A stretch of 32,411 nucleotides of DNA from Gemmatimonadota bacterium (lineage in GTDB: Bacteria > Gemmatimonadota > Gemmatimonadetes > Gemmatimonadales > GWC2-71-9), in assembly GCA_003222235.1 (NCBI GenBank), contig QHVD01000023.1:1-32411 (forward strand), given 5' to 3'. A program made the translations under genes and the position numbers. The notes under the pieces are model-generated. The model ran no database searches, was not told the origin of the DNA, and saw nothing but the letters and a program-made list of their open reading frames with translations. This document shows positions 21,458-28,744 of this stretch, piece after piece. The first letter of the stretch is position 1, and each line of letters starts with the position of its first letter.

Positions 21458-22562
21458 ACTTCACCCTCCAGATCCGTCCCCCCGAGTCATCGCTGATCAA
21501 CAACGCGCCATCCGCCGCTACGACCAGCCCGACCGGCCGACCCCAGCGCGAGCCGTCCGGCAGCTGCCACCCGGTGACGAAGTCCTCAACGGAGACCGGG
21601 CGCCCGTTCTGCACCCGTACCCGCACGACCTTCGCGCCCGTCGGGACGCTGCGGTTCCACGAGCCGTGATAGGTCATGAAGGCATCGCCCTGGTATTCAG
21701 CCGGAAACTGCGTGCCCGTGTAGAACGCGAGCCCGAGCGGCGCCGAGTGCGCCTGGACCGCGAGGGCCGGCGGCTCGACGCCGGAGCAGTTGAACCCCGC
21801 GTACTCGGGATTCGGCCGGCCCGGGAGGTAGCACTGTGGCCAGCCGTACCATTTGCCGTCCTTGAGAATGTTCAGGTGCTCGGGCGGGACATCATCCCCA
21901 AGGTTGTCGCGGTCGTTGTTGTTGGCCCAGAGCTCCGCGGTGGCCGGATTGAAGGCGAGGCCCACCGAGTTGCGCAGCCCGGTCGCGAACGTGTGCGGCG
22001 CGGTGCCGTCGAGGTGGTAGCGTGTGACCGCCGCCCGGGGGGGCGGATCGTCGCACACGTTGCAGGAGGAGCCCACGGCGACGTAGAGCAGGTTGTCGGG
22101 TCCGAACACGACGGTCCGCGTGGTGTGCCCGCCGCCCGGAAGGTTGGAGACGAGCGTGACGGGACCCGCGGCCCCGGGATCGAGCCGCTTCACCGAGGTC
22201 TCTTCGGCGAAGTACATCGTGTCGCCGCGGAACGCGAGACCGAAGGGGCCGTCGAGGCCGCTCAGGACAGTGGTCCCGGAATCGGCGACTCCATCGCCGT
22301 TCGAATCCACGAGACGGACGATCCTCCCGCCGCCCGATAGCGTGGCGAAGACCGCGCCGCCGGGGCCGAGCGCGAGCGAGCGGACCCCGTTCTGCCCATC
22401 TGCGAAGATGTTGACCGTGAAGCCCGTCGGCACCTGCAACGAGTGCCCGGCGATGGGGATCGTGTCTTGGGCGCCGGGAGAGGTCGAAATGGTCGGGCTC
22501 TGCCCGGCCGGTCCCGGCCGGCAGGCGAGCACGACGAGGGCGAGCACGAGTGGTCGGTCCAT
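21447..22562 (-). CDS. PQQ-dependent sugar (sorbosone-type) dehydrogenase-like protein, secreted
   Basis: 371-residue six-bladed beta-propeller of the glucose/sorbosone dehydrogenase family. The N-terminus LVLALVVLACRPG is a signal peptide with a possible lipoprotein Cys. Propeller motifs: GVRSLALGPGGAVFATL, GLDGPFGLAFRGDTMYFAEE, GGHTTRTVVFGPDNLLYVAVG, GLRNSVGLAFNPATAELWANNNDRD and AYQGD/DAFMTYHGSWNRSVPTG, with RNxxG and WxxxND-type strands seen in PQQ enzymes. GSSCNVCDD suggests a disulfide. A very strong ribosome site, AGGAGGT, lies just upstream of ATG 22562. It would oxidise sugars or aldehydes in the periplasm. The downstream hydrolase could act on lactones it makes; that pairing is inferred from gene order. 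Confidence 0.88.
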   Translation of the reverse strand: MDRPLVLALVVLACRPGPAGQSPTISTSPGAQDTIPIAGHSLQVPTGFTVNIFADGQNGVRSLALGPGGAVFATLSGGGRIVRLVDSNGDGVADSGTTVLSGLDGPFGLAFRGDTMYFAEETSVKRLDPGAAGPVTLVSNLPGGGHTTRTVVFGPDNLLYVAVGSSCNVCDDPPPRAAVTRYHLDGTAPHTFATGLRNSVGLAFNPATAELWANNNDRDNLGDDVPPEHLNILKDGKWYGWPQCYLPGRPNPEYAGFNCSGVEPPALAVQAHSAPLGLAFYTGTQFPAEYQGDAFMTYHGSWNRSVPTGAKVVRVRVQNGRPVSVEDFVTGWQLPDGSRWGRPVGLVVAADGALLISDDSGGRIWRVKYGK

Positions 22563-22583
22563 GGGATACCTCCTCGAGGCTCG

Positions 22584-24230
22584 CTACCCCGATCGATGCC
22601 GGACGTTCGCGCGCAACAGCAAAGCCCCGTCCGGATCGATGCGAACGTCGGCCGGCGCACCCGGCAGGTCCAGCGTCGTGATCATTTCGCGCCCGACCAC
22701 GCTGACCCTGCGCCGGGTCACGGAGCCGTCGAAGCCCGGGAAATCGACCGCGACGCGCGGCAGCCGGAACACGCCCCAGGACGCCGGCTGCGCCTGCGTG
22801 AGCTTGAGGGTGACGCGCTTCGCTCCGGAATCGTAGCTCCAGGAGCATTCGAGCTGAGGGTAGCCGGGCTGGTAGAGCCATTGCCGGAAGAACCAATCGA
22901 GGTCCTGCTTCGACGCCTTCTCCATGACGCGCTCGAAGTCCGCGGAGAGAGCCGTCGAGTCGCGACGGCCGCCGTAGTAGTCGCGGATGCCGCGGAAAAA
23001 CGCCGAGTCACCCACGAGTCCCCGCAGCATATGCAGCACCCAGGACCCCTTCTGGTAATTATTGGCGTTGAGGAGCTTCATGAGGTCGTGCTCGGCCGTG
23101 TCGATGATCGCCCGGTCCACCACGTTCGACCTGAAGTAGCTCTCCGCGTTCGCCCCCATGCCGGTGCGGAGCACCGAATCGCCGTCCAGGGTTGCGCCGA
23201 TCACCAGGTCGAAGTAGCTCGCGAAGCCCTCCGAGAGCCAGAGGTGGTGCCAGTCGCGCTCCGTGACGGCGTCGCCGAACCACTGGTGGGCGGTCTCATG
23301 CCGCACCACTCCTTCCCCCATCCGCCGCTCCACGTACGGCTTTTCGGCGTAGAAGATGGCGCTCGCGTTCTCCATCCCGCCGAACCTGGTCGAGGACTCG
23401 ACGTGGGCGAGCTTCTCGTACGGGAACGGTCCGACGAGCCGCTCCATCACCTCGACGATCTCCGTCGCGCGGCGGAACGGGACGGAATCAGCGTAGGCGG
23501 AGTCTTCGGGGTAGGCCCACACTTCGATCGGAATCCCGCTGCGCGTGGGACGATGACGGCTGACGGAAAAATCCGCCGCTCCCAAGACCATCGTGTACGT
23601 CGGGATGGGATGGTCCTCCGACCACTGCCAGAACCCGATGCCTCTGCCGGCGTCCGGATGGTCCAGGGGCGCACCGTTGGCTACCACCTTCCATCCGGTA
23701 GGGGCGTCGACGATGAACCCGACGGCGGCTTTCTTCCCCGGTTCATCGACGGTGGGGAGCCAGTACCGGGCGCGCTCCGGCCAATTGTCCGCGAACACGG
23801 TACGGTGTCCGTGGGCGTTGTTGCGCCAGACGAGACCATCTCGCGGCACGCCGTGATAATGGATACGAACGCGTCGGAACAGATGTGTATCGTGGTCGAG
23901 CGGCACTCGAAGTATTCGACCGTCATAATCGACCGGGATCCGAGGACCTCGGCTGTCTATTCCCTGGGCATAGATTGAATCGACGGTGAGCCCGACCAGA
24001 TCCAGGCGCAGAACGTCAGCCTCCTCCTGGTCGCCCGCGAGGCGCACGTCAACGGTAGCCGTCAGGACGTTCCCAGTATCCGGAAGGATGATCGAAACGC
24101 CGTAGGACCCTGCCCTCGCCTCCCGTTGCTGCGCGGCGACGGGAACCGGAAGCGCGACGAGCGCCGCAACCATGCCGGCCGTGGCCGCCCGCGGCCGCCC
24201 TTTACCGCCCGTCCTTCGCATACACGCCAT
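22584..24230 (-). CDS. M1-family metallopeptidase (aminopeptidase), secreted
   Basis: Zinc aminopeptidase with 548 residues from ATG 24230, chosen because GGAGAG sits eight bases upstream. Signal peptide AGMVAALVALPVPVAAQQ. The M1 signatures are complete: GGMENA (284-289, exopeptidase motif), HETAHQWFG (311-319, zinc ligands and catalytic Glu) and the third ligand in WLSEGFASYF (Glu334). The usual fold follows: N-terminal beta domain, thermolysin-like domain, and a C-terminal beta domain with IDPDGALLL, while the long helical domain of large M1 enzymes is absent. It probably digests peptides outside the cytoplasm. Its start lies inside the E1-alpha gene (29-base overlap). Confidence 0.92.
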   Translation of the reverse strand: MACMRRTGGKGRPRAATAGMVAALVALPVPVAAQQREARAGSYGVSIILPDTGNVLTATVDVRLAGDQEEADVLRLDLVGLTVDSIYAQGIDSRGPRIPVDYDGRILRVPLDHDTHLFRRVRIHYHGVPRDGLVWRNNAHGHRTVFADNWPERARYWLPTVDEPGKKAAVGFIVDAPTGWKVVANGAPLDHPDAGRGIGFWQWSEDHPIPTYTMVLGAADFSVSRHRPTRSGIPIEVWAYPEDSAYADSVPFRRATEIVEVMERLVGPFPYEKLAHVESSTRFGGMENASAIFYAEKPYVERRMGEGVVRHETAHQWFGDAVTERDWHHLWLSEGFASYFDLVIGATLDGDSVLRTGMGANAESYFRSNVVDRAIIDTAEHDLMKLLNANNYQKGSWVLHMLRGLVGDSAFFRGIRDYYGGRRDSTALSADFERVMEKASKQDLDWFFRQWLYQPGYPQLECSWSYDSGAKRVTLKLTQAQPASWGVFRLPRVAVDFPGFDGSVTRRRVSVVGREMITTLDLPGAPADVRIDPDGALLLRANVRHRSG

Positions 24231-25296
24231 CCAGTGCGCTCTCCGCGGGCGGCATCTTGGCACGGCTCTCGAGCGCTTCCTCGGCGGCCGCCTCGACCTG
24301 CGCCGTCACGTCCGCCTCGACTTGCTCCAGCCGCTGCGCGGGGACGCCCTCTTCCTTCAGGTACTCCTCGTACAGCCCGATCGGGTCGCGCTTCCCCCAC
24401 GTCTTGAAGAGCTCGTCGGAGAACGTTTCGCGGGCCTCGCGCTCGTCGTGGGTCGCGTGGCCGCCCATGCGAAACGTCTCGGCGACTAGCAGCGCGGGGC
24501 CCTGACCGCTGCGGCAGCGCTCGGCAGCGATGCGCGTCGCGGCCCAAGCATCGAGCACGTTGTTGCCGTCGAATTCCGCCCCCCAGATGCCGTACTGCGC
24601 CGGCCAATCCTTGAAGTGCCCCGGCAGGTGGTGCTGGTCGAGCCGGGTTCCGAGGGCCACCTGGTTGTTTTGAAGGATGAAGATGGCGGGAACCTTCTGG
24701 ACGGCGGCGAAGTTCGTCCCCTCGTGCGCCGCCGCCGTCTTGGTCGAGCCGTCGCCGACCCAGGTGAGGGCCACGCGCTTCTCGCCCTTCATCTTGAATG
24801 TGAGGGCGATCCCCGTGATGACGGACACCATGTCGCCCACATGAGAGATCGGCTGCAGCACGCCGTGTCGCCACGAGCCGACGTGCAGGTCGCGCCCGCG
24901 GGACGGCGAGTCGTCGGTTGCGAGGTACGCCCGCAGCATCTCGGCGACGGACATCCCCAGCTCGCAGCACGCGGCGGCATTGCGGATCATCGGCGCCACG
25001 ATGTCGCGGCCCCGATCGAGGGCGTGCACGGGACCGACGGTGGCCGCTTCCTCCCCGCTGCCGAGCCAGGCCTTGGAGATCACGCCGGTCCGGACCCAGC
25101 GCTTCAACTGGATGTCGTGCAGCCGGGCGCGCAGCAGCGCGGCATATAGCTCCAGCTTGCCGTCGGCGCCGAGCGTCGAGGCGATCGCGGCGCGCTCGGG
25201 CGTACCCTCGATCGTGGCGCGGTACGCACGCACCAGGGCCGGCTCCGGCTTCCAGTCGATGTACTCGGGCGGATCGAAGGCGGGGAAACGCTTCAC
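24202..25296 (-). CDS. 2-oxoacid (pyruvate/branched-chain) dehydrogenase E1 component, alpha subunit
   Basis: Thiamine-diphosphate enzyme subunit, 364 residues from GTG 25296 with AGGTGA four bases ahead. The ThDP/Mg motif runs from GDGSTKTAAAHEG (181-193) to ILQNNQVALGTR (208-219). GTRLDQHHLPG and ETFRMGGHATHDEREAR are the phosphorylation-loop-like segments of E1-alpha proteins. With an E1-beta partner it would decarboxylate a 2-oxoacid and pass the acyl group to lipoyl-E2. No beta, E2 or E3 gene is next to it; an M1 peptidase follows instead. The mix favours the branched-chain or acetoin type, but this cannot be settled here. Confidence 0.9.
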   Translation of the reverse strand: MKRFPAFDPPEYIDWKPEPALVRAYRATIEGTPERAAIASTLGADGKLELYAALLRARLHDIQLKRWVRTGVISKAWLGSGEEAATVGPVHALDRGRDIVAPMIRNAAACCELGMSVAEMLRAYLATDDSPSRGRDLHVGSWRHGVLQPISHVGDMVSVITGIALTFKMKGEKRVALTWVGDGSTKTAAAHEGTNFAAVQKVPAIFILQNNQVALGTRLDQHHLPGHFKDWPAQYGIWGAEFDGNNVLDAWAATRIAAERCRSGQGPALLVAETFRMGGHATHDEREARETFSDELFKTWGKRDPIGLYEEYLKEEGVPAQRLEQVEADVTAQVEAAAEEALESRAKMPPAESALDGVYAKDGR

Positions 25297-25305
25297 GGGA
25301 TCACC

Positions 25306-26367
25306 TCATTTCAGCTTCTCCCTGAGCCTGGCGAACAGTCCCCCTTCGTACGACAGCGTCAGGGCCTCGGCGAACTCGAGCGCCGTGCCGTAGCGGTCAT
25401 CGGGGTCCGACTCCATGGCCCGGGCGAGGGCCTTCTCGAGGCTCCCCGGGAGCTCTGGGCGGACCTGGCGCAGCGGCGTCGGCCGCCCGCGCAGGCGCGC
25501 GATCATCGTCTCCTGGGCGTTCCGCCCCTGGAACGGCAGCGTTCCGGTGAGCATCTCGAACGCCACGATCCCCAGAGCGTAAATGTCGGAGCGTCCGTCG
25601 AGCGGCTTGCCGCGGATCTGCTCGGGGCTCATGAACTCCGGCGTCCCGAGAATGATCCCGGTGGCCGTGAGCTTCGCGATGGCCGGATCGGCGCGGCGCT
25701 CCTTGGCGAGCCCGAAGTCCATCACCACCGCGCGCTCGCGCCCACCGTCCTCCGGGACGAGCATGATATTCTCGGGTTTCAGGTCGCGGTGCACGATCTG
25801 CAGGTCGTGGGCATGCTGCAGACCCGCGCACACCTGCCGCAGGATTTCGATGCCCCGGTCGGGGGCCATCGGACCACCCCGCGCCTCGCGGTCGGAGAGC
25901 AGCTCGCCCCCGAGGAACGGCATCACGAGGTAGATGAGCCCGCCGTCCGACTCCCCGAGACGCAGGATCCGACACACGTTGGGATGGTCGAGCCGCATCG
26001 CGAGGCCGGCCTCACGCCGCAATCGCTCGACGGAGCTCTTGTCGGTGGCGAGCTTCGGCGACAGCACCTTGATGGCCACCTCTTGCCCGGAGGAGAGCTC
26101 GCGCGCGAGGTAGACGTAGGACATTCCGCCCTCACCGAGCTTCTTCAGCACCTGGTAGCGGGCGTCGATGATCTGGCTCGAGAGGGAGGCGCCGCGGTCG
26201 GGGCCGGGGCCGGGCGGTGGCATCGCGCGGGGGGGGGTGCGGCTCGCCGAGGGGGGGGGCGGGGGCTTGGGCGACTGCACCTCGATGAGCATGGTGCCGT
26301 CGCGGGAACAGAAGCGGGCGGTGTCGGGGTAGACGCCGCCGCACTTCGGGCAACGGCGCTCGGTCAT
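25306..26367 (-). CDS. Cytoplasmic Ser/Thr protein kinase with N-terminal zinc ribbon
   Basis: PknB-type Hanks kinase, 353 residues. It begins with CPKCGGVYPDTARFCSRDG (Cys6, Cys9, Cys20), a zinc-ribbon-like motif whose fourth ligand is not obvious. A Pro-rich linker (35-55) precedes the kinase at about 70-345. Key residues: glycine loop GEGGMSYVY, Lys100 in VAIKV, catalytic Asp195 in VHRDLKPEN, metal Asp217 in MDFGLAK, and SPEQIRGKPLDGRSDIYALG. There is no membrane segment, so unlike many PknB proteins it acts in the cytoplasm. ATG 26367 overlaps the TGA of the GGDEF gene (ATGA). The two form a signalling pair by position; its targets are unknown. Confidence 0.93.
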   Translation of the reverse strand: MTERRCPKCGGVYPDTARFCSRDGTMLIEVQSPKPPPPPSASRTPPRAMPPPGPGPDRGASLSSQIIDARYQVLKKLGEGGMSYVYLARELSSGQEVAIKVLSPKLATDKSSVERLRREAGLAMRLDHPNVCRILRLGESDGGLIYLVMPFLGGELLSDREARGGPMAPDRGIEILRQVCAGLQHAHDLQIVHRDLKPENIMLVPEDGGRERAVVMDFGLAKERRADPAIAKLTATGIILGTPEFMSPEQIRGKPLDGRSDIYALGIVAFEMLTGTLPFQGRNAQETMIARLRGRPTPLRQVRPELPGSLEKALARAMESDPDDRYGTALEFAEALTLSYEGGLFARLREKLK

Positions 26368-27806
26368 TGACGCACCACGTTGCGGCCTTCGTTCTTGGCC
26401 CGGTAGAGGGCCTGGTCGGCGAGCGCCACGAAGCTGTCGGCGCTGCTCACGCGGTCGTCGGGGAACGAAGCAAGCCCGATCGAGACGGTGAGGTCGAGCC
26501 GCTCCTCGCCGGGATCCGCGAAGTCGTGCTGCTTGATGCGCCGTCGCAGCCGCTCGGCGAAGATCGCCGCGCCGTGCATCGCCGTCTCCGGCAGCACCAC
26601 CACGAACTCCTCGCCGCCGTAGCGGGCCACGAGATCCACGGACCGCGTCTCCCGCCGCAGGATCTCGCCGACCTGGCGCAGCACCGAGTCCCCCGCGAGA
26701 TGGCCGCGGGTGTCGTTCACCACCTTGAAGTGGTCGATGTCGGCCAGCAGGATCGTCAGGGCCAGATTGTAGCGGCGCGCGCGGTCGAGCTCCGCCCCCA
26801 GCACGTCGGACAGGGCGCGCCGGTTGAGGCAGCCCGTGAGAGCGTCCGTGGCCGCGAGCTTCTCGAGGCGCTTCCTGTCCGAGACCGCCGTCTCGAAGTC
26901 GTATGCCTTCTCGATCGCGGCCACGGCCGTGCGGATCACGGTCTCGGCGAACTCGGCGTCGCCGAGCGTGAGGGCCGGGTCTTCTCCCGTCGTTCGCAGG
27001 AAAAACACGCCGATCTGCCGGTCCTTCATGGAGAACGGCAATGCGACCGCGGAGTGGGTCGCGACGTGAACACCCTCACGCTGCCAGCGCAGCCGCTCCT
27101 GCTCGTACAGCGGATCCCGGCCCACATCCGCGACGAGCACCGGGCGGCCGCTCGCGAGCGCGCCCTGGATCTCGGGGTAGCGCGCCAGCTCGACCTGCAG
27201 GTTGCGGAGCATCGGGTTCTCGTACGCCGCCACCACCAGGCCGAACTGGTCGCCGGGCTTGGCGAGGACCATCGAGCACTTGGAGATCTGGAGCGCGCGG
27301 GCGACGCGCCGCACCAGGATGTGGTAGATCTCGTCGGGCTTGATGGAGTCGGTGACCTCGTGGAGGATTTCCACGAGCGCGCCGCGGCTCTGCGCCTCCT
27401 CCTGAGCCCTGGAGAGCTCCTGGGAGGAGCGCACGTGCGCCTCGACTCGCGCCAGCAGCTCGCGCGCCCGGAACGGCTTGGCGATGAAGTCCGCGGCGCC
27501 CAGGCCCAGCGCCCGGACGGTCGCCCCTTCGACGTCCTGGACCGAGGAGATCATCAGCACCGGCAGGTGGCGGAACCGCTCGTCGGCCTTGATCTTCTGG
27601 AGCAGCTGCAGGCCGTCGACCTGCGGCATCATGATGTCCAGGAGCAGCAGGTGCGGGCGCTCCTCCTCGAGCTTGCTGAGCAGTCCTTCCCCGCCGGGCG
27701 CGACCACCACCTCGTACCCCTCGTGCTTCAGGATCCAGCTGAGCGTGCGGACCAGCGACTGGTCGTCGTCGGCGAGGAGAATCTTGGCTCCCGCGATGCC
27801 GGGCAT
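26364..27806 (-). CDS. Response regulator with REC, GAF and GGDEF domains (diguanylate cyclase)
   Basis: 480 residues. Receiver domain about 7-125 with the acidic pocket LADDD, phospho-acceptor Asp57 in LLLDIMMP, and IAKPF. A GAF domain at about 145-300 has the pattern EILHEVTDSIKPDEIYHILV. A GGDEF domain at about 320-478 carries active-site YGGEEF and, five residues before it, RSVD, the RxxD inhibitory I-site. It should make cyclic di-GMP when phosphorylated and be product-inhibited. No partner histidine kinase is adjacent. The stop overlaps the kinase start, while the upstream dehydratase ends six bases before ATG 27806. This is PleD-like in logic with one receiver and a GAF sensor added. 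Confidence 0.95.
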   Translation of the reverse strand: MPGIAGAKILLADDDQSLVRTLSWILKHEGYEVVVAPGGEGLLSKLEEERPHLLLLDIMMPQVDGLQLLQKIKADERFRHLPVLMISSVQDVEGATVRALGLGAADFIAKPFRARELLARVEAHVRSSQELSRAQEEAQSRGALVEILHEVTDSIKPDEIYHILVRRVARALQISKCSMVLAKPGDQFGLVVAAYENPMLRNLQVELARYPEIQGALASGRPVLVADVGRDPLYEQERLRWQREGVHVATHSAVALPFSMKDRQIGVFFLRTTGEDPALTLGDAEFAETVIRTAVAAIEKAYDFETAVSDRKRLEKLAATDALTGCLNRRALSDVLGAELDRARRYNLALTILLADIDHFKVVNDTRGHLAGDSVLRQVGEILRRETRSVDLVARYGGEEFVVVLPETAMHGAAIFAERLRRRIKQHDFADPGEERLDLTVSIGLASFPDDRVSSADSFVALADQALYRAKNEGRNVVRQ

Positions 27807-27812
27807 GTGGTG

Positions 27813-28742
27813 TCAGACCTCGAGCAGCGACGGATCGACGTTGCCCCCGCTCACGACGAGCACTGCGGGCGGGATGGGCTTCAGGATGCCGGCCCGCAAC
27901 GCCGCGGTCGTCGCGGCCCCGGAGGGCTCGACGGCCAGGCGGCACTGGCGCCATAGAAAATGCATCGCTTCCCGCAGCGTGTCATCGTCCACCAGCCCGA
28001 CCCCGCAGAGCCGCGCGCGCTGCTCTGTCAGGTGCGCGAAGGGAATCTCTCCCACGGTGAGCGTGATGAGGCCGTCGGCGAGGCTGGCCGTGCGGTCGAG
28101 CCGCACCGGCCTCCCGGCCTCGAGCGAGCGCTGGAGCTTGGGCGCGCCGCTGGGCTCGACCCCCCACACCCGCGCCCCGCTCCCCGCCGCGGCGAGCCCG
28201 ACGACCACGCCCGAGATCAACCCGCCGCCGCCCACCGGGACCACGACCGTCTCGACGCCCGGGAGCTGCTCGGCGATCTCGAGGCCCACGGTGGCCTGTC
28301 CCGCGACGATGTCGGGGTGATCGAACGGCGGGACGACGGCCAACGCTTCCCGCAGCGCGATCTCCTCGGCCTTCACGCGGCGATCCTCCGAAGTGCGGCC
28401 CGCGAACACGACTTCCCCGCCCCACTTCCTCACGCCCGCAACCTTCACCGCAGGCGCCGTCTCGGGCATCACCACCACCGCCCGGATCCCGACGTACTGA
28501 GCCGCGTAGGCCACGGCCTGCCCGTGGTTGCCGCTCGAGTAGGTGATCACCCCGCGCCGGCGCGCGGGCTCGGAGAGTTTCCGGATCGCGTTGTAGGCCC
28601 CGCGGACCTTGAACGCACCGGTCGGCTGGAGGCTCTCGAGCTTCAGGTACGCGCCCAGGGGCTCCACGTAGCGCAGCGGAGTCCGGACCGCCACGCCGCG
28701 GAGGCCCGCGGCCGCTTCGCGCACGCTCTCGGCCGTGACCAC
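27813..28742 (-). CDS. Threonine/serine dehydratase, short form
   Basis: PLP-dependent fold-type II enzyme, 309 residues from GTG 28742. Schiff-base Lys45 is in LQPTGAFKVRGAYNAI; the phosphate-binding glycine loop is VPVGGGGLISG; the cofactor ring site is SSGNHGQAVAYAA, and SGGN closes the fold. It lacks the C-terminal ACT-like regulatory domain of biosynthetic IlvA, so it is of catabolic (TdcB) or serine-racemase-like type. It would convert threonine to 2-oxobutyrate and serine to pyruvate. It starts two bases after the gyrA stop and ends six bases before the GGDEF gene. Confidence 0.9.
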   Translation of the reverse strand: MVTAESVREAAAGLRGVAVRTPLRYVEPLGAYLKLESLQPTGAFKVRGAYNAIRKLSEPARRRGVITYSSGNHGQAVAYAAQYVGIRAVVVMPETAPAVKVAGVRKWGGEVVFAGRTSEDRRVKAEEIALREALAVVPPFDHPDIVAGQATVGLEIAEQLPGVETVVVPVGGGGLISGVVVGLAAAGSGARVWGVEPSGAPKLQRSLEAGRPVRLDRTASLADGLITLTVGEIPFAHLTEQRARLCGVGLVDDDTLREAMHFLWRQCRLAVEPSGAATTAALRAGILKPIPPAVLVVSGGNVDPSLLEV

Positions 28743-28744
28743 CG